A stretch of 17,552 nucleotides of DNA, from assembly GCA_964350135.1 (NCBI GenBank), contig CAYGJN010000055.1, forward strand, positions 1 to 17,552, read 5' to 3'. The stretch comes from CAYGJN01 sp964350135. Lineage in GTDB: Bacteria > Bdellovibrionota > Bacteriovoracia > Bacteriovoracales > Bacteriovoracaceae. The number at the start of each line of letters is the position of its first letter. Position 1 is the first letter of the stretch. Below, piece after piece: positions 1 through 7,370 of the stretch. Under the pieces are notes generated by a model. That model was not told the origin of the DNA, searched no databases, and saw only the letters and a program-made list of their open reading frames with translations. A program made the translations under genes and the position numbers.

Positions 1-27
1 TAAGATCTTTATATCAGACATAAATAA

Positions 28-477
28 TATATATTAGCTCTAACTATCGAATTCGGAAATGATGCAAAATTTGTTTTACCTAATTTTGAAGAACTGGATC
101 AAAAGAGCTTGAGCATTTCAGAGCGAGAAGAAAAAGAAAAAATTCTAGAAGATTTGAACTCTAAGTTTAAAAAGATTACTGAATTTGAAGACAGGTCACA
201 AAGCCTTGATGGTGATGTGAAAATTATTGGAGTAGCAACGACTCTTAGGCCACAAATTATCTATGACGAACAAGTCTCTGTTTACACTTATCCATCTGGT
301 GAAAGAGATGGTGCCCTAATCATTATTGCAAGCTTTAATGAAGCACTAGGGCTTATAATTGAGCCTTATACAGGAAATATCAGAAGAGAATATGTTATAA
401 TAGATGAGGATCTTGAAAAAGAAAAAGAGTATGAAAGAGTCAGGGAAGAACTTTTTAGAAGATGGGCCCAAGATTAG
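28..477 (+). CDS. gspH: Minor pseudopilin GspH, C-terminal part (5' end missing, possibly frameshifted)
   Basis: This is the globular C-terminal part of a GspH-type minor pseudopilin, a component near the tip of the T2SS periplasmic pseudopilus. The second half reads as the family's beta-rich end: a 'V-Y-T-Y-P-S-G-E-R-D' strand and turn, then 'I-E-P-Y-T-G-N-I', the usual 'P.TG.v' close. It sits directly upstream of gspI, gspJ and gspK, where gspH is expected. The prepilin leader and hydrophobic helix are not present. This frame is closed by TAA at 25-27, and every frame meets a stop between 1 and 37. A TTG at 109 would give 122 residues, but the frame stays open and plausible back to about 28 ('LTIEFGNDAKF' looks like the first beta strand). 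The middle, about residues 30-60 of this fragment, is rich in Lys and Glu. The most economical reading is an interrupted or mis-sequenced full-length gspH whose N-terminus lies left of the window. Confidence 0.68.
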   Translation, partial: YILALTIEFGNDAKFVLPNFEELDQKSLSISEREEKEKILEDLNSKFKKITEFEDRSQSLDGDVKIIGVATTLRPQIIYDEQVSVYTYPSGERDGALIIIASFNEALGLIIEPYTGNIRREYVIIDEDLEKEKEYERVREELFRRWAQD

Positions 478-985
478 AGTTCAATCTAATCAAGGCTTCA
501 CTCTTATTGAAGTTATCATTGCAATTACTATTTTTGCAGTGTTCTTGTCTGCCTATGTTGTTAGCCAGGGCCAGAACCTAGCTGACTCAACAAGGATGCA
601 GGATGAAATACTTCTGCGTAAACTCTCTGAAGATATTATAAATGAAGCTATACTGTCTCCTCCGGAATACAGTCCTTCTTTAGGCCTTTCTACAGAAACA
701 AAAAAATTTGAAAATGACGAATATGCAGACTATGAGTACAAGGTTGAATACAAGCAAATAGAGATTCCTAATTTAGCAGAAATTACTGGCTCTGATCAAT
801 CTGAAGCCTCAGAAAATGCAAAGAGTAGTGCGATTCAATCAAAAATTTTTGATCAATTTAAAGACAATATTGAAAAAATGATTTGGCAGTTAAGTGTGAC
901 TGTCACAAACAAACAGACTGGATACAGCTATATTATCTCAACATGGGTTAAAGACAAAAAAGCTGTCCCTAAAATAACTTTATGA
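431..985 (+). CDS. gspI: Minor pseudopilin GspI
   Basis: This is a minor pseudopilin of the T2SS pseudopilus, processed by the prepilin peptidase. It has a canonical type III signal: leader ending in Gly, then F-T-L-I-E-V with Glu at mature position 5, followed by a hydrophobic helix (about 'IIAITIFAVFLSAYVV') and a soluble domain. From ATG 431 the leader is 22 residues. An upstream ATG at 404 would make it 31, which is too long. An in-frame ATT at 473 would give an 8-residue leader like that of the next gene, so the start is uncertain. No good SD precedes any of the three. The soluble domain holds a Ser/Ala/Glu-rich loop ('SDQSEASENAKSS') before the last strands, making it longer than classical GspI. 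It overlaps the end of gspH by 47 bases and the next gene by an ATGA, which suggests coupled translation. It might instead be labelled GspV/PulG-like, but operon position favours GspI. Confidence 0.8.
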   Translation: MKESGKNFLEDGPKIRVQSNQGFTLIEVIIAITIFAVFLSAYVVSQGQNLADSTRMQDEILLRKLSEDIINEAILSPPEYSPSLGLSTETKKFENDEYADYEYKVEYKQIEIPNLAEITGSDQSEASENAKSSAIQSKIFDQFKDNIEKMIWQLSVTVTNKQTGYSYIISTWVKDKKAVPKITL

Positions 986-1848
986 AAAATGTGAATAATC
1001 AAGGTTTAACCTTGATCGATGTTATTATTTCTATTGCTTTACTCTCCATTATAATGGTGTCTGTAATTTCAGTTACAAATCAAAGTGTTGATAAAAGTGA
1101 AGAGATTATTAAAGAGGACCGTCAATTATTACAAATTGAAACGGCACTTGATCGCATTGACTGGGACTTTTCTCAAATTTATACCCCTATGTATTTTGCA
1201 CAGGAGTATACAATTGACCCTAACAACGAAGTGGCTGACAAAAAGAAATTTGAATCTTTAAAAGAGAACCCCATCTACAAAAATCGTTCTCGATTTAGTA
1301 TGCCTGATTTTTTTTCTCACCCTATTCCTATTTTCACACAAGAAACAAAAGATACATTTCAGTTTTTTACTAAGGCCCATAGAAGAAGGATTCAAAATTC
1401 TAAAGAAAGTGATTTTGCCTGGGTAAAGTATGAGTTTAGATCTTATCGTGGTGAAGATGAAAATAAAAAAGGTCTCTATGAGCTTGTTAGATATTACTTC
1501 CCAGGGGATATCTATAATAACGATATTCAAATGGATGATATAAAACCATTTGTTTTGGCCCAAAGTATTGTCGAATACAGTATAAGCTTCTGGAACGATA
1601 AAAAAGAGAAGTATGAACTCAGACTAAATAATGTTGAAAATGGTGATAGACTACTTCGTGGCTTTAAAGTTGAAATTATTTGGCGCAGAGATAATAGCGA
1701 AGTAGAAGAATACTCATCAAGAACCTATAGGACTGTTTGGCCATATTTTGAACCAGAGGATTTAAACAAACTTAAATATGAAAGAATAAATAAACCAGGT
1801 ACCTCCATAACGACTCAAACAAAAGAAGGAGGCACTGATCAAAATTAA
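982..1848 (+). CDS. gspJ: Minor pseudopilin GspJ
   Basis: GspJ of the T2SS pseudopilus tip, which in well-studied systems forms a complex with GspI and GspK. The leader is 8 residues (M-K-N-V-N-N-Q-G), followed by L-T-L-I-D and a hydrophobic helix to about residue 28, then a family-typical stretch ('ALDRIDWDFSQIYTP', matching the conserved 'i.~Dl~q' region). The C-terminal part carries the long beta domain ('KYEFRSYRG...LYELVRYYFPGD'). At 288 residues it is longer than most GspJ (about 200), with charged inserts. Two signal positions are unusual: mature residue 1 is Leu instead of Phe, and residue 5 is Asp instead of Glu. The ATG shares an ATGA with the gspI stop. There is no clear SD, so coupling is likely. 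Confidence 0.82.
   Translation: MKNVNNQGLTLIDVIISIALLSIIMVSVISVTNQSVDKSEEIIKEDRQLLQIETALDRIDWDFSQIYTPMYFAQEYTIDPNNEVADKKKFESLKENPIYKNRSRFSMPDFFSHPIPIFTQETKDTFQFFTKAHRRRIQNSKESDFAWVKYEFRSYRGEDENKKGLYELVRYYFPGDIYNNDIQMDDIKPFVLAQSIVEYSISFWNDKKEKYELRLNNVENGDRLLRGFKVEIIWRRDNSEVEEYSSRTYRTVWPYFEPEDLNKLKYERINKPGTSITTQTKEGGTDQN
1827..1832 (+). promoter_or_regulatory. Shine-Dalgarno sequence AGGAGG that sets the gspK start
   Basis: This is the only full AGGAGG I see in front of a gene in this window. It lies inside the end of gspJ and has no ATG, GTG or TTG in the gspK frame within reach. The gspK-frame codons at suitable distance are ATC 1838 (5 bases) and ATT 1844 (11 bases); CTG 1835 is too close. 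Its strength supports initiation at an AUU/AUC-class codon. Confidence 0.7.
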
Positions 1849-3196
1849 AAAGCTCATTAATGATTCAGGTGTGGCAATCCCGTTTGTAATGATGGCCATT
1901 ACAATTATGGCAGCTCTTCTTGCTGACTTTGCTTTTGAGGTGCAGGTTAATAAACTTAGAACTTATAACTCTCAGGATAAACTACAAGCAAGACTCAATG
2001 CTGAAGCCGGACTTAAATTTGCTATTGCGAGACTTGAGCTTTATCAAGAAGCGCGCAATTTTCTTGAGAAAAATACGAATCTTCAAAAAGAAGTAAAAGT
2101 TGAAGATCTCAATACCATTTGGAATGTTCCTTTTATCTACCCTATTCCCACAACCTCTAAAATGAAAACCTCAGTAAAAGCCTCTATTGAAAAATTTATG
2201 AAAGAGTCTCTTTTACTTGGAGAAATTAACACTGAAATTAGAAACACATCTAATCTTATAAATATTAACCTTCTTCGCATTGCAAAGCCTAAGGTTGAAA
2301 CAAAAAGCCCCTCCTCTGCGCAAACAAACGCTCAAAACCAAACAACACATGGAAGTTCAAACCTAAGCTCTGAACAAATTATTTTAAATTTAGAAAAAAC
2401 ATTAACTGATCTTTTTAAAGGAAGCTTTGAGAGTAGAATTGAAAATGATGAAGTATTTGCTGCTAAATATTCTAATATCCAACCTGAGCTACTTATCAAA
2501 GAAATTAAATTTTATATAAATGATGCAGATAAAGAACTTGAACCAGAGATTGATGAAATCAGGGCAGAATATGCAAGCAAGGATATAAAAGCAAAGCATG
2601 CACCTTTATCAAGCCTATCTGAGCTATATTTACTCGATGGTTGGGATGATGAGCTTCTGGATCTTATTAAAGATAGCATTACTGTTCACGGAGTGGTTGC
2701 AATTGACCTTAATAAGATAACTGAAAAAACATTAAAACTACTTTTACCCGAAATTGACGAACAAGGGGTAAAGGATTTTTTTGAATATCGTGATGACCCA
2801 GAAAGCCCAAAAACATTTAATAATATTGATGAATTCAAAAGCTATATTGTAAGCACTGCAGATATTCTTAATCAACAAGAGATGGACAAAAGAATTATTG
2901 ATTTTCAAAAGGCAGGTATTGATTTTGGAGTTCATGGCTCTCTTTTTAGAGTAATCTCTAAGGGCAGCTCAGGAAGGGCCACATATACTATTTCTGCTTA
3001 TGTTGAGATCCCAATCAAACCAGTTGTTAATATCGATCCCAATACACAAGACCCACAAGATCCAGATGATAATATAGATACTGAAGTAGACCCCGACCAA
3101 AAAGGACAAGTACCTCCTAGAAGCACTACTCAGACTACCAAGCCAGACCCTACTCAATATCTAAAACCTCGAGTTATTGAGATGACAATAAACTAA
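1838..3196 (+). CDS. gspK: Minor pseudopilin GspK, non-AUG start (ATC 1838 proposed)
   Basis: GspK is the large pseudopilin thought to cap the T2SS pseudopilus. Family regions appear in order: 'NAEAGLKFAIARLE', 'NLININLL' (the usual 'NLN' segment), 'FYINDADKELEPE', 'HAPLSSLSELYLLDGW', and 'AIDLNKITEKTLKLLLPEI' (the 'NvNtA..vL..L' helix-hairpin region). The first ATG/GTG/TTG in frame is GTG 1871, but that omits the leader. Reading upstream gives K-I-K-K-L-I-N-D-S-G before V-A-I-P-F, a perfect prepilin leader and cleavage site. A strong AGGAGG at 1827-1832 lies 5 bases before ATC 1838 (11 before ATT 1844), so I place the start at 1838, overlapping gspJ by 11 bases. Lack of Glu5 is normal for GspK. 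A Ser/Thr/Gln/Asn-rich insert lies at about residues 150-180, and a Pro/Asp/Thr-rich insert (about 395-444) precedes the last strand 'RVIEMTIN'. Confidence 0.85.
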   Translation: MKIKKLINDSGVAIPFVMMAITIMAALLADFAFEVQVNKLRTYNSQDKLQARLNAEAGLKFAIARLELYQEARNFLEKNTNLQKEVKVEDLNTIWNVPFIYPIPTTSKMKTSVKASIEKFMKESLLLGEINTEIRNTSNLININLLRIAKPKVETKSPSSAQTNAQNQTTHGSSNLSSEQIILNLEKTLTDLFKGSFESRIENDEVFAAKYSNIQPELLIKEIKFYINDADKELEPEIDEIRAEYASKDIKAKHAPLSSLSELYLLDGWDDELLDLIKDSITVHGVVAIDLNKITEKTLKLLLPEIDEQGVKDFFEYRDDPESPKTFNNIDEFKSYIVSTADILNQQEMDKRIIDFQKAGIDFGVHGSLFRVISKGSSGRATYTISAYVEIPIKPVVNIDPNTQDPQDPDDNIDTEVDPDQKGQVPPRSTTQTTKPDPTQYLKPRVIEMTIN

Positions 3197-3233
3197 ACTT
3201 TTTTTGCTAGATTCTTTTATTTCTAATTTTTGA

Positions 3234-3239
3234 TAAAAT
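3234..3239 (+). promoter_or_regulatory. Possible -10 box upstream of gspL
   Basis: TAAAAT matches the -10 consensus at five of six positions and would place transcription start at or within a base or two of the gspL ATG at 3246, which has no SD. No good -35 lies at 16-18 bases; TTGCTA at 3204-3209 is too far. The 49-base gap between gspK and gspL is the only real gap in the T2SS cluster. This is weak evidence in very AT-rich DNA. Confidence 0.2.
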
Positions 3240-3245
3240 AACACT

Positions 3246-4850
3246 ATGAATATACTTGCAATTGACCTAGGTACTTACTCGGTTAAATTTTTACTAGGAA
3301 CCCTAGAAGGTAAAAAAATTCAATTCTTCGATCTTTATGAAGAACTTCTTATTGATCATATGCCAAAAGGTCTTGATGAAGAAGAACAAGTCAGTATTGA
3401 ACAGGTTCAATTAGAAATTGCACATGACTTTATAAACTCAAGGGATGATATTGATAAAGTTATCATTAATTTACCAAATCAATTAATAACTACTCGATTT
3501 TTTAAAGTTCCCATTAAGAATCAAAAAAAAGTAGAACTAACAATACCTTTTCAAATAGAACAAAATCCTCCTCCATTTAGTATCAATGAATCTCATTACG
3601 CGAATATGTATATACCGCTTCAAAATGGAACTTATTCAATAACATCAATTACAAAAAAAAATGTTTTTGATCAATTCTATAAAATTATTCAAAGCTTCTC
3701 AGTAGTGCCTCAGGCCATCGTATCAGAAGAGTCTGCGTTTCAATCACTTATTGAAAATGAAACACTGGATGACCACTTCGCCATTTTAAATCTAGGCCAT
3801 AGTGAATCACGTTGCTATATGTTTAATAAGAAAATCATGGTTGATGTTAATATTTCATTTCTTGCAGGAAAAGTTATAGATGAAGTAATTGCTGAAACCT
3901 ATGATGTCCCAATAGAAGAAGCTATTATTTTCAAACATGAAACTAGTTTTTTTCTAACAGATGAACAAATTAATTCTGTCACTGAAAAGCAAAAAACGTT
4001 TGCTCTTCTCATGAAAAGAATTTTTCAGGCCCTTATTAACGATTTTAAAAGATGGAATATCTCATACCAGATGAACCATGGTTCTAATATTAAGAGAATT
4101 TATATCACTGGTGGACTCAGTGGAATTAAAAACATTGAAGGTTTTCTTTCTCAAGAACTAGGAGTTCATGTTGAAAAACTTAACCTTTATGAAAACCATG
4201 GCCTTGATAACTCTGGTCTAGACTCTGCAACATTTCAATCTCTTACTACTGCTAGAGCTATCGCTACTCATTTCTCAAGAAAAAAAGGTATCGCTGATTT
4301 TAGGACAGGAGACTATTCTGCCCCTGCACAAAGTGGTCTGCCACTTCATTCTCTTTCGTTTATTTCAGCAAGAATGGTGCTTGTTTGTTTTATTGTAGGT
4401 CTTGCCTTAATTTATGAAAATGTTTCAACGAGTAATCAAATTACTATGATTGAAAGACAGATTACACCACTTCTTAAAACACCTGAGCTAGAAATCACAA
4501 ATAGAGAAAGAAGAGCATTCAGAGATAACCCAAAGGTTGTCTATAATAAAATGATAAAGAAAAGCAAGGTAATTGAAGAAGAAAAGAACTTTGTTAAAGA
4601 AACTCAGAAAATTAATGCAATCTCATCTCTTGCTCAACTCAGTAAACTTATAGGGCCGAATCTAAAAGTTGAATTAATGAATTATACAAATAAAGAGAAT
4701 AGCGTTACAGCAGAGTTTAGATCTGAAGAAATTGACACTTTAAAACGACTCTCCACAAGTCTAGAGAGTCAAAATTTATCTGATCTAAAACTGGACTTAA
4801 GCTCTGCAAGAAAGACTCTTACAGCACAGTTTTCAGCAGAGGATTTATGA
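3246..4850 (+). CDS. gspL: T2SS inner-membrane platform protein GspL with PilM-like actin fold
   Basis: GspL links the cytoplasmic secretion ATPase GspE to the inner-membrane platform and pairs with GspM. The 534 residues show an actin-like N-terminal part with phosphate-1 motif 'AIDLGTYSVKFLLG' (about 5-18), a phosphate-2-like 'ILNLGHSESRCYMF' (about 179-192) and an adenosine motif 'IYITGGLSGIKNIEGFL' (about 284-300). A single transmembrane helix follows near 374-392 ('MVLVCFIVGLALIY'), then a periplasmic coiled region and ferredoxin-like domain. The motifs are closer to PilM/FtsA than to classical enterobacterial GspL, whose nucleotide site is degenerate. The PilM-like half and the PilN-like half are thus joined in one chain. 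It follows gspK by 49 bases and overlaps gspM by ATGA. No SD precedes ATG 3246. Confidence 0.85.
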   Translation: MNILAIDLGTYSVKFLLGTLEGKKIQFFDLYEELLIDHMPKGLDEEEQVSIEQVQLEIAHDFINSRDDIDKVIINLPNQLITTRFFKVPIKNQKKVELTIPFQIEQNPPPFSINESHYANMYIPLQNGTYSITSITKKNVFDQFYKIIQSFSVVPQAIVSEESAFQSLIENETLDDHFAILNLGHSESRCYMFNKKIMVDVNISFLAGKVIDEVIAETYDVPIEEAIIFKHETSFFLTDEQINSVTEKQKTFALLMKRIFQALINDFKRWNISYQMNHGSNIKRIYITGGLSGIKNIEGFLSQELGVHVEKLNLYENHGLDNSGLDSATFQSLTTARAIATHFSRKKGIADFRTGDYSAPAQSGLPLHSLSFISARMVLVCFIVGLALIYENVSTSNQITMIERQITPLLKTPELEITNRERRAFRDNPKVVYNKMIKKSKVIEEEKNFVKETQKINAISSLAQLSKLIGPNLKVELMNYTNKENSVTAEFRSEEIDTLKRLSTSLESQNLSDLKLDLSSARKTLTAQFSAEDL

Positions 4851-5500
4851 GCGAACTAGATATTACAGTTGAAAAAAAGACATTTTTTCAACGATTAGAT
4901 GAGAAACTTTTTCAATTAATCGATAGTATTCAAGAAAATGATATTTTCTCAAAATTAACTGAATCATTTGAAGGACTCGATGAAGATATTAATAAGCTTA
5001 TTGTACAAGCAGTAGGAATTTTCGTTATTATCCTTCCCGTATTAGTTGTTCTCTCTCTTTATCTGCGTAGCAATCTTCTTCAGGATGAACTAGTCATGAA
5101 GAAAAAACTTATCACTCTTACTCAAAATATTATTAAAGAGCAAAATAGTTTGATTGCAACTGAAAATTCTGTTTTCTCCAATAAGATATTTGATTCTGAA
5201 AAAGATATTCTCGATGAACTACAAAGTGTCGCTAACACAGCAGGGATTAATATTAGTACATTTTCAGCATCTGGCTTTGAACAAGTAAGTGAGCTTGGAA
5301 ATATCCAAAGGACAAATTTCAGTTTTACTTACAAGGATACCAACCTTGGTGATCTGATGAGAATTATTGAACGACTTGAGCTTATCTCTAAATTTAAACT
5401 TGTTGGGACTCAGATCAGAAAAGATCCTAAAACAGGTACTCTTAGTGGAATCTTAAGTTTCTCTCATTTTTCTAAAAAGGCAGAGGTAGCAGAGCAATAA
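4847..5500 (+). CDS. gspM: T2SS inner-membrane platform protein GspM
   Basis: GspM is the partner of GspL in the T2SS inner-membrane platform, similar in plan to PilO. The 217 residues comprise a charged cytoplasmic segment (1-52), longer than the roughly 20 residues usual for GspM, one transmembrane helix (about 53-73, 'VQAVGIFVIILPVLVVLSLYL'), a coiled-coil stretch and a periplasmic ferredoxin-like domain ('ILDELQSVANTAGINI' then 'NFSFTYKDTNLGDLMRIIERLE', the PilO/GspM repeat pattern). An AGAGGA just before ATG 4847 serves as SD. The ATG overlaps the gspL stop (ATGA), and the stop overlaps gspN (TAATG). Sequence identity in this family is low, so the call rests on position, topology and the PilO-like domain. 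Confidence 0.75.
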   Translation: MSELDITVEKKTFFQRLDEKLFQLIDSIQENDIFSKLTESFEGLDEDINKLIVQAVGIFVIILPVLVVLSLYLRSNLLQDELVMKKKLITLTQNIIKEQNSLIATENSVFSNKIFDSEKDILDELQSVANTAGINISTFSASGFEQVSELGNIQRTNFSFTYKDTNLGDLMRIIERLELISKFKLVGTQIRKDPKTGTLSGILSFSHFSKKAEVAEQ

Positions 5501-6411
5501 TGTCAGCATCAAAAATTGACTCACAGATTTACCAAAACAATTTCGTAATCATCATTACATTAGTGGCCTCAATTTTTATCTTTGCTCTTTCGCTATTGCA
5601 TAGTTTTCCTATAGAAGAGACCGTTAAAACAAATATTGATTCGGCTTTGGCTAAAAATAAAACCTGTCCCCTGACCTATGATGATCTTGTTATTAATATT
5701 ATTCCCCCTTCAGCAAAAATTTCAGATATCACAATACCTAGTATTTGCTCATCATCATTACTTAAAGATATCAATTTAAGATCTGTAGACCTTAGCTTTG
5801 GAGGAATTGACTGGATACTTCTTTCTCCAATTATAAGTTTTGAAACTTCACTGGATGGATCATTTATTACTGGGGAGCTTTCAACAAATCAAAAAAATAC
5901 AACTTTTAGACTTAATCGATCTAAGATCAATCTTAAGAACCTAATGCCCTATATGAAATCTCCTGTAAGATTGAGTGGTGTGGCCAGAGTTACCTTGTTA
6001 ATTGAAACAATTGGACAAAAATTAAATAATTTCAGTATTAATGCTCATTCAAAAGATCTCTCCATTGGAGCATCTAATATTTCAGGGATGGAAATACCAG
6101 CAATTGATATTGGAGACTTTCAGATTAGGGCATTAACACCTAATAGCCAAAAACTAGTTATAAGAGATATTATTCTTGGTAAAGAAAATGCAGATTTTCA
6201 CGGACTCTTTAAAGGCAATATCACCCTTGATTCTAAAAGTCTTGAAAACTCAAAACTCGACATAGATGCTCAGTTTAAAATTGCAGGTGAACTTGAAAAA
6301 CAATTTTCATTTTTTAACCTGATGCTAGCCCCATATAAAGGGAAAAATGATGATTATTTTAACTTAAAATTAGCAGGAACTCTTAATTCCCCTAAACCTC
6401 AAAAAAAATAG
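5500..6411 (+). CDS. gspN: T2SS protein GspN (AsmA-like, delta/spirochaete type)
   Basis: GspN is an accessory T2SS protein of uncertain role, anchored in the inner membrane. The 303 residues have a signal anchor at about 15-34 ('FVIIITLVASIFIFALSLLH'), then a largely beta periplasmic domain. Short alternating strands such as 'LDGSFITGELS', 'INLKNLMPYM', 'RLSGVARVTLLIET' and a closing 'FNLKLAGTLNSPKP' are typical of the AsmA-like GspN used in Deltaproteobacteria, Leptospira and Bdellovibrio relatives. Two Cys (in 'KTCPLTYD' and 'PSICSS') could form a periplasmic disulphide. The start is fixed by the TAATG overlap with gspM. It is the last gene of the T2SS cluster; the 35-base gap to the next gene has no visible terminator. 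Confidence 0.78.
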   Translation: MSASKIDSQIYQNNFVIIITLVASIFIFALSLLHSFPIEETVKTNIDSALAKNKTCPLTYDDLVINIIPPSAKISDITIPSICSSSLLKDINLRSVDLSFGGIDWILLSPIISFETSLDGSFITGELSTNQKNTTFRLNRSKINLKNLMPYMKSPVRLSGVARVTLLIETIGQKLNNFSINAHSKDLSIGASNISGMEIPAIDIGDFQIRALTPNSQKLVIRDIILGKENADFHGLFKGNITLDSKSLENSKLDIDAQFKIAGELEKQFSFFNLMLAPYKGKNDDYFNLKLAGTLNSPKPQKK

Positions 6412-6446
6412 TTTTCAGGCTCCCTATTATCTAATATTCTTGGCCC

Positions 6447-7370
6447 ATGCTAAATCTTTCTCAATTACATCAAGATATCCAACTACAACTTAGGGAGTTA
6501 GTTAAAACTCATACTCCTAAACAATCTTTTTCAAAAATTTATGAATATACATTATTTCCACCAGGAAAACTCTTTCGCCCACTACTAGCGCGAACCGTTT
6601 CTCTTGATAATCAACAAAGAATTGGAAATAATAATTATCTTTTTGAATCCTCACTTGAGATACATCATGTCTATACTCTCATTCACGATGATCTTCCATG
6701 CATGGATGATGATGATATAAGGCGCGGAAAAAGCTCGGCCCATAAACAATTTAATGAATGGCAGGCCTTGCTAGCAGGAGATGGATTACAGGCCCTTAGT
6801 TACCGCTTAATCAGTCTTATTAAGTCTGCAAATCAACAAGAAATCTTAAAGTATTACTCTTGGGCCCTGGGGACAAAAGGCCTTATTATGGGCCAGGCCC
6901 TAGATCTTGAAAACTCAGCTCAAGATGGTCTTGAATATATTCTTGAAATTCATAAATTAAAGACATCACGGCTTATTCAAGCATCCCTTGTAGGCGCTTA
7001 TTTGCTTAGTGAGACGACTAATCTCAAGATGGCAAAGCTTTACCACCGCTTAGGTCATGGCCTAGGAATTAGTTTTCAATTGCTTGATGACTTAAATGAA
7101 CTAGGTGAAAAGAAACTTAATTATAAAGAGAGTGCTAAAAATCCTTTTATACTTTATAAAACTAAACTCACTGATATTTTTTGTGAAGAACTTGAAAAAA
7201 TTAACTCATCGTTAAGTTCAGTTCCTGGGAATAATCTAGAAATTTTTATCAAAGATTATTTAAAGAATCAGCTTCAAAGTATTACATCCAACAAAGATCA
7301 TATAAGAAGATTTGTTCTTGAAGAGGATTTAGACAGAATAGAAACGCTTCTCAACCAGGCCAAGCTTTGA
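6447..7370 (+). CDS. ispA: Polyprenyl synthetase, probably farnesyl diphosphate synthase
   Basis: It condenses IPP with allylic diphosphates, feeding undecaprenyl phosphate and quinone side chains. Length is 307 residues. The first Asp-rich motif is intact at 81-87 (D-D-L-P-C-M-D, followed by R-R-G). The Tyr five residues before it, together with the two-residue insertion in the motif, is the bacterial type II FPP synthase pattern. Also present are G-K-L-F-R-P (40-45), 'MGQALDL' (148-154) and 'HKLKTSRLIQASL'. The second motif is D-D-L-N-E (214-218), with Glu replacing the third Asp, and the loop after it is shortened and divergent. No SD precedes ATG 6447. The last 42 bases are antisense to the end of the MerR gene at 7329-7715. 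GGPP synthase is the alternative; residue pattern favours FPP. Confidence 0.85.
   Translation: MLNLSQLHQDIQLQLRELVKTHTPKQSFSKIYEYTLFPPGKLFRPLLARTVSLDNQQRIGNNNYLFESSLEIHHVYTLIHDDLPCMDDDDIRRGKSSAHKQFNEWQALLAGDGLQALSYRLISLIKSANQQEILKYYSWALGTKGLIMGQALDLENSAQDGLEYILEIHKLKTSRLIQASLVGAYLLSETTNLKMAKLYHRLGHGLGISFQLLDDLNELGEKKLNYKESAKNPFILYKTKLTDIFCEELEKINSSLSSVPGNNLEIFIKDYLKNQLQSITSNKDHIRRFVLEEDLDRIETLLNQAKL

Noticed and set aside
1258..1563. Minus-strand open frame of 101 codons inside gspJ
   Set aside because: It is fully antisense to a well-supported pseudopilin gene. Its product has no recognisable motif and looks like reverse-complement composition.
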